Under the pieces are notes generated by a model. It ran no database searches. It saw only the letters and a program-made list of their open reading frames with translations, and was not told the DNA's origin. DNA of 64,000 bases from a virus: positions 1-64,000 of the IMG/VR virus record IMGVR_UViG_3300025759_000088; one strand, 5' to 3'. This document shows, in pieces, positions 7,561 through 16,880 of the stretch. Made by a program: the position numbers and the translations under genes. Position 1 is the first letter of the stretch, and each line of letters opens with the position of its first letter.

Positions 7561-8451
7561 TTACTCCTTTACGTACTTAGCATACTCTTCAAGAGGCACA
7601 CCCAATTTCTTGGCTATAGCGACCTGAGAGGGGGTCAATTTGACCTTGCGGCGTCCAGATGTTTTAGCAGTCCTAGATGCCGAAGCTACCGTCTGAACGG
7701 GGCGGCTGCTCGACTGACTGGTTTTGTCAAACTCGTTGGGGAACTTGTCCACAAGTCGTCTGTCAAGCTCAGTATAGTAATCATCTGAGTTCGGGTCAAA
7801 CCCTTCATTCTCAACAAGACGTTTATGTATACCAAAGGCCGCATAAGTCATGGCCTCATCCTTACCAAACCACTCATTGCGCTCCGCCCAATCCTCTGCT
7901 TTTGGATCAGGACGCTGTGGTTCGGAACGATTGTACTGCTGTTCAACAGGAGCAGCCTGTTCTTGCGCCGGTGGTTGGCGATCAAACTGCGCTTTTGCTT
8001 GGCGGGCGCGTTCTTTTGCGACACTTAACTGAGCCAGCCTTTCTTGTGCTTCAACGGCGGCATCCGTGTCACCAATAGACATAGCCTGTCGGAGTGCTGT
8101 CTTAGCTGTCTCAAGCTCTGACTCAACTCGCCCGGAATACTCTTGGACGTAACCCTCATCTAGGGTTCTCATCTTGGTTTTTAATTCGTCAGCTTCTTTT
8201 TTTACAGCTTCAGCATAAGCTAACGCATCTTTTTCACGGCGTTCCGCTTCACGTCTCAGTTTTGTAAGACGATCAATTCTTTTTTGAGAATCCGAAACTT
8301 GTTTTTCCTGTTGAGATGTTTCTTCTTGTGGCACCTCAACAGATGAGTCCTGTTCGCCCTCAACCTCTATTTCTACAGGCTCTTCCCTTGGCTCCGGCGA
8401 ACCCGTATCAACGGACTTTTCTACGTCTTTATCTTCCATAAGATTTTCCAT
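7561..8451 (-). CDS. Scaffolding protein candidate
   Basis: A 296-aa protein, acidic at the N-terminus and with a long predicted coiled coil at about residues 50-150 (Glu/Lys/Arg/Ala/Gln-rich). The C-terminus is basic (SGRRKVKLTPSQVAIAKKLG). An acidic helical body with a basic C-terminal capsid-binding region and a position directly upstream of the capsid gene are the marks of P22/phi29-type scaffolds. No protease motif is seen. Confidence 0.65.
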   Translation of the reverse strand: MENLMEDKDVEKSVDTGSPEPREEPVEIEVEGEQDSSVEVPQEETSQQEKQVSDSQKRIDRLTKLRREAERREKDALAYAEAVKKEADELKTKMRTLDEGYVQEYSGRVESELETAKTALRQAMSIGDTDAAVEAQERLAQLSVAKERARQAKAQFDRQPPAQEQAAPVEQQYNRSEPQRPDPKAEDWAERNEWFGKDEAMTYAAFGIHKRLVENEGFDPNSDDYYTELDRRLVDKFPNEFDKTSQSSSRPVQTVASASRTAKTSGRRKVKLTPSQVAIAKKLGVPLEEYAKYVKE

Positions 8452-8459
8452 GATAGCTC

Positions 8460-8888
8460 TCAGTTATGAAGAATGTCTTCAGGGTCTAGTACAGTTGCCA
8501 GAATTTCGTCGTCATTAAGTATGCGGACTTCACCGCCCTCAATTTTAAAACGAGATCCTGCGTACCTAGCAAAGATCACCCAATCCCCCTCACGACACCA
8601 CGGTCCATCGGGAAATTTCTGCTCTTCAGCATAGGCAAGAGCCCCTGCTTTCAAAACATAGCCTACTTGGGTGGATACCTCATTTTGCTGAACCGCTTGA
8701 TCCGGCAAATAAATACCCCCGGCGGTCTTCGCTTTGCCTTTGTACGGCAAAACAAGAACCCTCCATCCGGTGGGTTGAGGCATTCTTTCAATAAGAGATT
8801 TATCAAGGAGAGTGGGGTCAAGAACCCTGTCTTTAGGGTCTACCCATGGTGTGGAAGTAACTTCCGCGGGCTGTATAGCCTCAGTCAT
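8460..8888 (-). CDS. GroES-like co-chaperonin (Cpn10)
   Basis: A 142-aa protein with a Cpn10 domain after a 35-residue extension: GWRVLVLPYKGKAKTAGGIYLPD, a mobile-loop-like stretch, GDWVIFARYAGSRFKIEGGEVRILNDDEILATV. This would cap host GroEL during folding of head proteins, as T4 gp31 does. The position in the head module, next to the scaffold, supports that role. No phage GroEL is in the window, so it would depend on the host GroEL. Confidence 0.8.
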   Translation of the reverse strand: MTEAIQPAEVTSTPWVDPKDRVLDPTLLDKSLIERMPQPTGWRVLVLPYKGKAKTAGGIYLPDQAVQQNEVSTQVGYVLKAGALAYAEEQKFPDGPWCREGDWVIFARYAGSRFKIEGGEVRILNDDEILATVLDPEDILHN

Positions 8889-9078
8889 CTATTAGCTCCT
8901 GTTTTTCTAGCAGGCTCTTGAGTTCCTGTTCAACGTATTCAAGACCGTCAATGTTTCCCATCAACCGCCCATAGTGTTCCATATCTTTAACACCGCCCGC
9001 CATTACAAGCTCTGTGACTTGTTCTTTTTTCTTTCGGACAATATCAAGAATGAACTGTGCGAGATTTATCTCATTCAT
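8881..9078 (-). CDS. Small helical hypothetical protein, 65 aa
   Basis: Mostly helical and charged (MNEINLAQFILDIVRKKKEQV, later LEYVEQELKSLLEKQELIDD). It overlaps the GroES-like gene by eight bases, so translation is likely coupled. Similar short proteins occur near lysis/head genes of marine phages. Function unknown. Confidence 0.5.
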   Translation of the reverse strand: MNEINLAQFILDIVRKKKEQVTELVMAGGVKDMEHYGRLMGNIDGLEYVEQELKSLLEKQELIDD

Positions 9079-9090
9079 ATGAGATTTTTA

Positions 9091-9471
9091 CTACTTCTTC
9101 CGAAACTTGTCCAGTCCTCGTATGCCTAATGCTGCGCTACATACGAGAAAAACCAGATATTGATACCAGTCCGGTAACTCATTCAATCTGTCAAAACCGT
9201 TCTTGACCACCTCTTCCATGCCCGGAACAAAGACCAGCACCACCGGAATCAACACGATTACGGTTACAATTTCGTCTTTGATGCTCGTTGTTGTGGCCTG
9301 CGCCATTATGATCTCCCACTTGGAGTCATGGGTGGCGGCGGTCTTCATAATCTCAGCTTTTGCTTCTGCCTCTGTCTGAGCAAGTGAGGCTTTTGCTTTT
9401 TGCTTAGATATCTGTCCTTCCAAGAAAGAGCCCGCAAGTGACGATAACGGTCCCAATAGAGCTTGAAACAT
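9091..9471 (-). CDS. Holin, GTA-type 3TM family
   Basis: A 126-aa membrane protein of the holin-3TM family first linked to gene-transfer-agent release in Rhodobacterales. An amphipathic N-terminal part with a Lys/Ala coiled stretch precedes two clear membrane helices, about residues 68-88 (IVTVIVLIPVVLVFVPG) and 103-120 (YQYLVFLVCSAALGIRG), and a basic tail (LDKFRKK). It would make the inner-membrane hole for the GH108 endolysin encoded at 37421-37939, which is in the same leftward transcription unit on the circle. Confidence 0.7.
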   Translation of the reverse strand: MFQALLGPLSSLAGSFLEGQISKQKAKASLAQTEAEAKAEIMKTAATHDSKWEIIMAQATTTSIKDEIVTVIVLIPVVLVFVPGMEEVVKNGFDRLNELPDWYQYLVFLVCSAALGIRGLDKFRKK

Positions 9472-9485
9472 GTGACTATTCCTTC

Positions 9486-9713
9486 TTAGTAAATTTTCAC
9501 CAATTCAGGGTCTACTTGTCTAGGCACACAATATGCCGTCACCCTATCTTTTGCATCAATATATTCAGAAAAACCATAGTTGCCGTATCTTTTAGATATT
9601 TGTTCCGCAAAATAGTTACATTCAACTATAGAATAAAAATGCATGTTTCCGCTTTCTAGTTTGCGAAAATCACCGGTGCCTAAATAAACCATAAGCAAAA
9701 AGGCGTCGATCAT
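9486..9713 (-). CDS. Small hypothetical protein, 75 aa
   Basis: A hydrophobic N-terminus (MIDAFLLMVYLGTG) precedes a polar domain with two Cys (ECNYFAEQISKRYG, AYCVPRQVDPELV). This could be a secreted or membrane-anchored small protein; its position directly by the holin suggests a role in lysis such as spanin or accessory. That is inference. Confidence 0.45.
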   Translation of the reverse strand: MIDAFLLMVYLGTGDFRKLESGNMHFYSIVECNYFAEQISKRYGNYGFSEYIDAKDRVTAYCVPRQVDPELVKIY

Positions 9714-10031
9714 TCACTTTCGCGCCATCCAAGCTGTGGTCCCCATATACGCCCCGACTATTCCCGCGCCGGAAATATAGAATAAACTACTGATTTCACT
9801 CAAAGCTTGTATGCGTTCTACTGACACCCATGGTGTAAACATCGCCGCCGTAAAAACACCCATGCCAATCAGTGTAAACCGCGCCATACGCAATTGAGCC
9901 AAGCTCTTTCGCAAATCACGTTCTGTCTCTCGTATTTCTTTGGCGTGTTCTAATTCTTCATCTGTGATTTCGCCGTCACCGTCGAGATCATACCGCGCAT
10001 ACTCTGTGCCTTCTTGGAACTTTTTGCTCAT
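9714..10031 (-). CDS. Membrane protein with an EF-hand-like loop, 105 aa
   Basis: Residues 15-26 (DLDGDGEITDEE) are a full EF-hand calcium-loop pattern (D-x-D-x-D-G-x-I-x-x-x-E). They are followed by a charged helix and two hydrophobic segments (LIGMGVFTAAMFTPWVSV, SSLFYISGAGIVGAYMGT). A Ca2+-binding cytoplasmic loop on a small membrane protein next to the holin is unusual. Function unknown; modulation of lysis is speculation. Confidence 0.5.
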   Translation of the reverse strand: MSKKFQEGTEYARYDLDGDGEITDEELEHAKEIRETERDLRKSLAQLRMARFTLIGMGVFTAAMFTPWVSVERIQALSEISSLFYISGAGIVGAYMGTTAWMARK

Positions 10032-10720
10032 TTCTGACTGTCCCTCACCGCTTTTAAGGTTTCTTGCACCGTCATCTCTTTCTTAGCGTTTGGATCATAC
10101 TTGCACTGATATTCAGAAGGAATAAATTCCAAATACTCAAATATCTGAGATTCAATAGTGTAGTTTTGCCCGCGGAACACACAAACTACCTGACGGTTGT
10201 CCATCTTTTCGCATTTAACTTTACGACAGGTTGTCATTTGTTCGGCGTTAGCAGTATGGGACTTTAATAACAGCACAAAAATAACCAAAGCTGTCGTGCC
10301 TACGGCTGCGGTAAGTACCCACGCCACGATTTCAACAAACTTTCGTCTACGCTCACGCTGGCGATACAATGTTTCTTTACGCCTTTTGCGTATTTGCCCT
10401 TCCATTGCTACAAGTTGATCCCATTTTGACTTACCCATAGTCAAAGAAATCCACTGTTGTAACTCGTAACGTTGTTGCTGCGCCTTCTGCTTGTTGGCAA
10501 AAGTCGTTATGGCTTCTTGCTCTACGCTTTGACCACCGAACAGTTTTTTAAATATAGGGGGGTTCTTTGCCTCTTTCTCCATCTGATCAAGGTCAGATAA
10601 AGCGCCCATCCATCTTGACAGGTCAGAGGCCATAGACTCAATGTCCCGGCCAATGGCGAAGCCCTTTTTAAGGGCTCCAAATGCCGCCGAAGCGGTTGCC
10701 ATTGCAGATACCGGATCCAT
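10028..10720 (-). CDS. Membrane-anchored hypothetical protein, 230 aa
   Basis: An N-terminal helical, charged region (to about residue 130) is followed by one strong membrane helix (AWVLTAAVGTTALVIFVLLL) and a C-terminal domain of about 75 residues with three Cys (TTCRKVKCEKM, YQCKYDPNAK). That domain would be periplasmic if the positively charged RRRKF segment stays inside. It overlaps the EF-hand gene by four bases. A homologue of the membrane helix and C-terminal domain is at 63719-64000. A spanin-like or envelope role is possible. Confidence 0.5.
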   Translation of the reverse strand: MDPVSAMATASAAFGALKKGFAIGRDIESMASDLSRWMGALSDLDQMEKEAKNPPIFKKLFGGQSVEQEAITTFANKQKAQQQRYELQQWISLTMGKSKWDQLVAMEGQIRKRRKETLYRQRERRRKFVEIVAWVLTAAVGTTALVIFVLLLKSHTANAEQMTTCRKVKCEKMDNRQVVCVFRGQNYTIESQIFEYLEFIPSEYQCKYDPNAKKEMTVQETLKAVRDSQK

Positions 10721-10728
10721 TTAATTTT

Positions 10729-10923
10729 TTACTCACAACCCATGTAGCTGCCACCTTTTGTGGCAGCACCCATGCCGCGAACAGTCATCTTCTTCATGCC
10801 CGTAGGGGTTTTTACTTCTTTTGCCCCGCCGTATGGAATACGACCCTGCTTGTCAATCTCCGCATACGGCTGTGCTTTTGGTGCCGCTGCAGGAGTATTG
10901 GTGACAATTTTTACCACGCTCAT
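10729..10923 (-). CDS. Small hypothetical protein, 64 aa
   Basis: A Gly/Lys/Met-rich short protein (AKEVKTPTGMKKMTVRGMG) of a type often seen beside portal genes in marine phages. It overlaps the portal stop by four bases. No fold is recognised. Confidence 0.45.
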   Translation of the reverse strand: MSVVKIVTNTPAAAPKAQPYAEIDKQGRIPYGGAKEVKTPTGMKKMTVRGMGAATKGGSYMGCE

Positions 10924-13325
10924 TCTACACTCCTTTGTTTCAAAAGTTCTCTTTCCATTGCCGCATTGATTCTAGATGCCGTCTGCTCTTCCTGACTTTG
11001 GATGCGTTCGTCAAACTGGCGAGACTTATCCATCATCTGAGCTTCTTTCAGGTTAAGCTCACGCTCTTCCATCATCTTGTCGTTCTCTTCCCTAACCGCA
11101 TCTAGCTGCAGTTCCTGTTGTTTCAACTGAACTACAGGGTCTGGCTTGCCACCGCCGGACAACTGGCGACCAAGGTCTTGAACCGTCTTCATACCCTCTG
11201 CCATAAACTGCGCGGCCATGGCATCTAGCTGTATTTGCGCCTGCGGCGGCAACTGCTGCTCTTGACCGGTTAGACCAAGCTGCTGCATCGCCCGTTCGCG
11301 GGACTCAATCTGCACGTGCTGCATGACATGCTTCTGAAGCGCCACCGCTATAGAGGGGTTTGCTCCAACAAGAGGTGACCCGGCAAAGACCAAGTGCGCT
11401 AAAATGTGCGCCTGATGACTCTGCATTGGGAAGGCCATGAGTCGTACACCATCAAGGGCATCCATGTTCTCTTGCGCCGGGTCTTTCGGAACGGGCTGTA
11501 CGGATTGCTCGTTCTTCAGATACTTGTCAATATCCCGAACACCCAAAGCCTCATACATGTCACGATACACTTCATACATGTTGTGCATCTGTGGAGCCTG
11601 TGCCGCTAACTGCATCTGCGTTTGAGCAAGTGCAATACGCTGCGCTTGTGAGAAAACATTAGGATTCGATACCGGGATCACGTCAATCCGGTCATCAAAA
11701 TCCTTTGCTTTTACCGCCGCATCAACACCCTCCAAGGCATATGGATATACCGGCGGCAAACTCTCGCCCATTACCTTGGCAAGAAGCTTGAACTCTAAAC
11801 GCATCGCATAATGCAGGCGTTTATGCACCGCACTCATTACACGAGAACCCTGCTCCATAAGGGCGATTGTAGTGCCTACAGCGGCCTGCTGGTTGCCATC
11901 CCCGACCTTCATGTCAGTTATGGTGGCAAACCGCCTTCCCGCGTCCACAACGAAGCCTAGAAGCTGAAAGAGCGTCTGGTCCGGCCCCTTGAACGGCAGC
12001 GGCATCAAGCTGTCACGGATAGCCCCGCCCGGCGCATCTACGTCCCTGAACTCACCCGGCTGCAGCGGATCGTCATCGTCCCTGATCCGTAGGCCGCGGG
12101 CCTTGAAGCCTGCAGGCAGGTTCGACAACGTACCCGCGTCAATCAACTGCCGCAGTGCCGCCGTCGCAGAACGAGACAAGCCACCAATGGTGTGAATCAA
12201 ACCCAAACCGTAAAAACCAAAGCCCGGCAAGAACTTATAGTGAACAAAATACTGTATTTTCTTCTTGTCGGGGTCATCTTCGCGATAATTACGACGAATT
12301 GACAGAATTTGCCCGTTATCCTGACTAATCGTCACGACATAAGGCAATTTTATGCCTGTCGGCTCCCCGTCTTCACCCATATCCTCGAATCCTTCCAGAT
12401 CCAAGTCTGCGTGACACTCCAACAATGTGCAATCATAGTCCACGGACGACGGTTCAATGCCCGTTATCCGGTTCAATTCGTCGGATAGATCGTCTGTGTC
12501 TGATTGTTGTGGCAAAACAGGTATGTCCCTGTAAAAACCGCCAATCTGACGCTTCCGAAGGTCGTTCAAGCTCATCCGAACAACATGCGTGATGTTCGGA
12601 CACGTCTCTAAATCCGCGGTATCATAGGGAACAACAAGATGCTCTGCAGGAACGAACTTACTAACCGCACGATCCATGCTCTCATCATAGTAAACCTTCT
12701 TAAAAGTGCTGCCCGCCAGCGGCAAATAGAACAACATTTGATCAAATTCAGGCGTGTACTCCTCCATCACGTTCGTGATGTAGAAATTCATAAAATCTTT
12801 TACGCGCTGGGCCTGATCTGACGTCGCACTGTTCTGCGAACCAACTATCGCAGTCCGCACGGGCCCTCCCGGCGGCAACAACTCATTGAACGCTTGGGCC
12901 TGAAACTGCACAGCAGCTTCCGCCAAAAGGGGATGGGTGACGCCAGAAGCACCTCTAAACGGCTCAGTCCTTTCGGAGTAGTTGAACCCAAGTAATTCCA
13001 AGCCATCCGCGTATGCATCCTCCCATTCTTGGCGACTCGCCTTGTTTGCATCGTAGTCCGCGGTCAATTCACTGGCAACCGCGCCCAACTCACGCTCGTC
13101 CATATCTTCTGCTAAGTTTTCAGAAAAATCTCCGCTGGGCATCTCCGACATAGGGTCAAAATCAACGACTGCGCCGCCCATTTCATCCACTTCAATGTCA
13201 ATATCAGAAGCTTCGCCCGACATGTCTAACGTGCCGGGGGCCTCAATCTCAATCTCTGCCAGCAATTCTTCTGTTTCTACTTGCGGATTCTGGTTCTCTA
13301 CAAGCGAAATGGGCGGTCTAGCCAT
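10920..13325 (-). CDS. Portal protein (P22-like)
   Basis: At 801 aa it is close in size to P22 gp1 and much larger than siphovirus portals. Typical features are an acidic N-terminus, the motif GASGVTHPLLAEAAVQFQAQAFNELLP at about 125-150, DQMLFYLPLAGSTFKKVYYDE near 205, and a long C-terminal helical, Gln/Glu-rich barrel (residues 700-800). It forms the dodecameric DNA entry/exit channel. The neighbours (TerL upstream, scaffold and capsid downstream) fit. Confidence 0.9.
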   Translation of the reverse strand: MARPPISLVENQNPQVETEELLAEIEIEAPGTLDMSGEASDIDIEVDEMGGAVVDFDPMSEMPSGDFSENLAEDMDERELGAVASELTADYDANKASRQEWEDAYADGLELLGFNYSERTEPFRGASGVTHPLLAEAAVQFQAQAFNELLPPGGPVRTAIVGSQNSATSDQAQRVKDFMNFYITNVMEEYTPEFDQMLFYLPLAGSTFKKVYYDESMDRAVSKFVPAEHLVVPYDTADLETCPNITHVVRMSLNDLRKRQIGGFYRDIPVLPQQSDTDDLSDELNRITGIEPSSVDYDCTLLECHADLDLEGFEDMGEDGEPTGIKLPYVVTISQDNGQILSIRRNYREDDPDKKKIQYFVHYKFLPGFGFYGLGLIHTIGGLSRSATAALRQLIDAGTLSNLPAGFKARGLRIRDDDDPLQPGEFRDVDAPGGAIRDSLMPLPFKGPDQTLFQLLGFVVDAGRRFATITDMKVGDGNQQAAVGTTIALMEQGSRVMSAVHKRLHYAMRLEFKLLAKVMGESLPPVYPYALEGVDAAVKAKDFDDRIDVIPVSNPNVFSQAQRIALAQTQMQLAAQAPQMHNMYEVYRDMYEALGVRDIDKYLKNEQSVQPVPKDPAQENMDALDGVRLMAFPMQSHQAHILAHLVFAGSPLVGANPSIAVALQKHVMQHVQIESRERAMQQLGLTGQEQQLPPQAQIQLDAMAAQFMAEGMKTVQDLGRQLSGGGKPDPVVQLKQQELQLDAVREENDKMMEERELNLKEAQMMDKSRQFDERIQSQEEQTASRINAAMERELLKQRSVE

Positions 13326-13346
13326 GATAAACCCTCAAAAATTTAT

Positions 13347-16300
13347 TTACTGTACCATATAAGGTATAAAACCGGCAACGCCGCTATCAATAGGCCGTCC
13401 CTGTGGCTTAATGTTGTCGCTAAAACCTCGCGCTACCGTAGAAGCCTCTGCTTCCGTGTCAAAAACTAAATATTCCCCACTGTCAATCGCCCGATTAAAC
13501 GCGGGCTTGTCGTCAAGACGCGTGAGCCGCGGGCCATCCGGCGTCATCGTAGGAAAAATCGTAGGATAAACATAATACTTGCCATCCATTTCAGAGTCCG
13601 ACAAACGCATTGTTTCGTTGTTCGCAGTCTTTGGAGACTTGGGATCCAAAACTCTCTTTATAAACAACGGCATACGGCCTGTTCTGTTTACTGCGTCGGC
13701 GACAAGTTGAAATGCACGATCTGCAGATGATACGTCGCCACCGTCCTCGTACAATTTGGCACCGGGCCGCGGACCAAAGCGCATTCTGTCTACAATGCCC
13801 TCATAGAGATCTAAATCAGGCCCCGTCAATGGCCCCCGTCTTAGTCTTTCTCTAGCGGCTTCTCTAAATTGGTAATACGCGTCGTCGCCCGCAAGCCGCG
13901 CAGTAACTTGCCCTGTTCTCTGGCGAGAGCCGGGGACACCCTTATTAGCAAGCTCTTTAATTATATTAAACAACTCATCTCGCTCGTTGCGATATTGCCG
14001 GAAAAGATCGTTGTATGCTTTTGCATGACGACCCTTGTTGACTTGACCAGTAAGCGCCCGTTCTCTATCGGTGTTGCTGTCAAAAATCTGCGCCAAAGCG
14101 GGCCGGAGATATGCCGCCGGGACTTCGTCCACCCTCTCATCAAATTTATCTTTAGACCCATGAAGTTTGTTCATGGCAGCGGTTACTGCAAACTGAATTG
14201 TTAAATACTGCTGTTTTAAATCCCCTTCCAAGAAAGCCTTGGGAGAACCCACATCTGGGAAAGGATCGCCTGTAGCCGGAAGCGAATTGCGCCTAAACAC
14301 ACCGTCCTCGTCGATATACCCAAGCAACTCCACGATGGCGGCGGCATTAGGGCTTTGCAAAAACTTGTCTGTTAGTTTTTTAGGGTCAGCAGGTTTATTA
14401 CCTAATATCCCCGATTGAGTAAGATACCCGGTTCTTGCCAATTCAATTCTGTTTAAATCAATGACCTGCTCCGGGGTGAACATGTCATTAAAACTGACCA
14501 AGTCTATTTCAGTCGGCAAACTTGACTGCCCGAAAGGTGACTTAAACTCAAAAAATGGTGCAAACTTTCTCGACTCCCCAGTGAAAGAATCCCGCAAAAT
14601 TTGTGTCTGTAACTCTGCAGCCTCTCTGCGAACCAACCCTTCGTAAGGGCCAACCTTTAAAAGCGACTTAGTCGTGGAAAATTTCTTTGCAGCGTCGTAC
14701 AAACGCCTGCCGTCAGAAATAGCCGCAGAACCTTCGGGGTAAAGCTCATCTAACCGCAAATAACCGTCCCGATAGCCTTGAACTACGTTTTTCGCAAAAC
14801 CCCCAAGGTATTCTTCAACAATAGACAAACTTTTTTGGCCGACGGCGGTGGGGTTGTCCACAGCTAAAGCCATCATTCGCATGGATTGATCAACGCCGTC
14901 TTTAAAATCTAAACTGCGCGGGTCGAACCCACTCACAGCGGCCATCGCCTCGTCAGCTTTCCTTGCAAACTCTGTAGATTTTTGTTCAAAATTTAAAGAA
15001 GCAACAAGATCTTCTTCTTCTCTGTCAGTCAAAGGACGAACATTCAACGCATGAGATGCGTCTTCTGCGACATGAACTTCACTTTCATTAAATTTTGTGT
15101 TGGGCTTTCTCAAAAGTGGTTTGTCCGGGTCATACGCAGCTAACAAATACTGCGACGGCGACAGATCCTGAACATCGTGCATGGTCATTTCACGTGGCGC
15201 ATACACAGGGTAACCATCCGCGTCCACTTCGCCCGTCTTTACAAAAATATTTTCTTTTGGCTCTATGGCGACAACGCCCTCTGTGCGATCCGCGGCACGT
15301 GGGCCAAGACCACTTTCTGTTGCAGTGAAGGTTGTCAACGACAACACAGGGTCTGTACCCACAGAAAATCCGGGCCGATTTATTTCTGCGCTGGCGGCAC
15401 GACTGTCGGAAACAATGTTTCTAACCCGGTTACTAAGGCCAAATTCCTTAACCAAATCACCAATGGTCATGTTTGCACCTTCCGCCGCCTTCAAAACTTC
15501 TGGTGAAATAGCGTAACGCTCCGAAGGAGAAACTAATGCGGGTGCGCCTCTGTATGTGTCGTACATCGACGCAATGCCCCCGCCGATGCCAGTGCCAAAA
15601 AAGGCTTCCACCATATGGTCAGGCACATTCTTTTGCCCATCATAATACTTAATACCGTGGGCCAACCCTCTTATGCCGCCTCTGCCGCCGCGCAGGGAGC
15701 GTGTGGTTACGGGCTTGCCCCCGCCCAACATACCCAAAACGGTGAAATTTGAACCGGGCGCACCTGCTTTTGTTTCAAACTCAGGGTCAAACTCTTGGTT
15801 CCGCGCATCAAATGACCCGTCATCTATGGCTTCGTCCAAAACACTTAAATTATATCGCGCTTCGTCATAATCTTTTCGGCCCAAAGCTACGGCAAAATTA
15901 CGCGCCGCAAGCTGCAACTCATTAAATACAGGAAGATTAGCGTGAAAAGCTGCGTACTCTCCCAGCCCCTTGTCTATGTTTTGTTCAAACTCCTCCAAAG
16001 TTGTAGCTTTGGCGGCCTCTCCACGTTCTTTTGCAGTTTCAAGATCAAACCTATAATTCGTTTGCGTGTTTTCTTGAATTTCTCGTTCAAAACCATACGG
16101 GCTGTTTAAAACACGGGTAAGATTTTTAATCTTGGTCTTTGCGTTACTTGAGAAATCGCCGCCGTACTCCATCATACGGTGCAAAAGATCCCCACCATGT
16201 TCAATCGCATAGCTGTTTACGCCGCCGCCCATATAGCCCTGCAATTGGCCCATTTTTAACTCTGGGAATCCGCGTTGCAGGTTAGCAACGCCATTGAACG

Positions 16301-16880
16301 CAGACTCCCTGTCTGTGCGTGTGCGAATTTCTCTGGCGTCTTTCATCAAACGCTGTATTTGAGAGGTGAACGCGCTATCCCCGCCACCTAACATACCTAC
16401 TGGAACGCCGCTCCCATCGGGCGCGTCGGCCATTGCCTTGATGCCCCTCATAGTTCCGTAAGCTATTGGGGCCCCGGCGGCAACACTCAAAGACAAAGGA
16501 TCAAAACGGTCATAAGTGTTTGTTTCGGGGTCAAAGGTATCCGTAATTCCGGTACTCGCCGCCAATATTCCTTTATCTATTTCTTCTCCCATGCCTTCTA
16601 TGGCACCAACGACACCTGTTTTTGCAGACTCTACAGGGTCGTCCATGAAAGCTTTAAAAGCATCAATCCCCGATGTAACTATTTGTGGCGTTGTGAAACT
16701 GTCAAAAGCATACTTCCCCGGCTTTACCAGAGCGTAACCGCCCATGTCGTCAACCACAGCAGAGCGCCGGGGCTCCACAACAGAAAACCTTGTTGGCGAT
16801 AACATAGACAGAAATTTATAGATGCCCCCGCCTGCATCAGGTTCGGGCAATCCTACAATGGTTTCTTCTTTTTCAGCCAT
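13347..16880 (-). CDS. Large hypothetical protein, 1177 aa
   Basis: I recognise no family. It sits between terL and the portal and overlaps terL by eight bases. The N-terminus has short hydrophobic, Gly-rich stretches (LSLSVAAGAPIAYGTM); the rest is soluble, with many charged helical segments and no catalytic motif I can identify. The size and late-operon position suggest a virion protein, such as an internal or ejected protein or a DNA-packaging accessory. Confidence 0.45.
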   Translation of the reverse strand: MAEKEETIVGLPEPDAGGGIYKFLSMLSPTRFSVVEPRRSAVVDDMGGYALVKPGKYAFDSFTTPQIVTSGIDAFKAFMDDPVESAKTGVVGAIEGMGEEIDKGILAASTGITDTFDPETNTYDRFDPLSLSVAAGAPIAYGTMRGIKAMADAPDGSGVPVGMLGGGDSAFTSQIQRLMKDAREIRTRTDRESAFNGVANLQRGFPELKMGQLQGYMGGGVNSYAIEHGGDLLHRMMEYGGDFSSNAKTKIKNLTRVLNSPYGFEREIQENTQTNYRFDLETAKERGEAAKATTLEEFEQNIDKGLGEYAAFHANLPVFNELQLAARNFAVALGRKDYDEARYNLSVLDEAIDDGSFDARNQEFDPEFETKAGAPGSNFTVLGMLGGGKPVTTRSLRGGRGGIRGLAHGIKYYDGQKNVPDHMVEAFFGTGIGGGIASMYDTYRGAPALVSPSERYAISPEVLKAAEGANMTIGDLVKEFGLSNRVRNIVSDSRAASAEINRPGFSVGTDPVLSLTTFTATESGLGPRAADRTEGVVAIEPKENIFVKTGEVDADGYPVYAPREMTMHDVQDLSPSQYLLAAYDPDKPLLRKPNTKFNESEVHVAEDASHALNVRPLTDREEEDLVASLNFEQKSTEFARKADEAMAAVSGFDPRSLDFKDGVDQSMRMMALAVDNPTAVGQKSLSIVEEYLGGFAKNVVQGYRDGYLRLDELYPEGSAAISDGRRLYDAAKKFSTTKSLLKVGPYEGLVRREAAELQTQILRDSFTGESRKFAPFFEFKSPFGQSSLPTEIDLVSFNDMFTPEQVIDLNRIELARTGYLTQSGILGNKPADPKKLTDKFLQSPNAAAIVELLGYIDEDGVFRRNSLPATGDPFPDVGSPKAFLEGDLKQQYLTIQFAVTAAMNKLHGSKDKFDERVDEVPAAYLRPALAQIFDSNTDRERALTGQVNKGRHAKAYNDLFRQYRNERDELFNIIKELANKGVPGSRQRTGQVTARLAGDDAYYQFREAARERLRRGPLTGPDLDLYEGIVDRMRFGPRPGAKLYEDGGDVSSADRAFQLVADAVNRTGRMPLFIKRVLDPKSPKTANNETMRLSDSEMDGKYYVYPTIFPTMTPDGPRLTRLDDKPAFNRAIDSGEYLVFDTEAEASTVARGFSDNIKPQGRPIDSGVAGFIPYMVQ

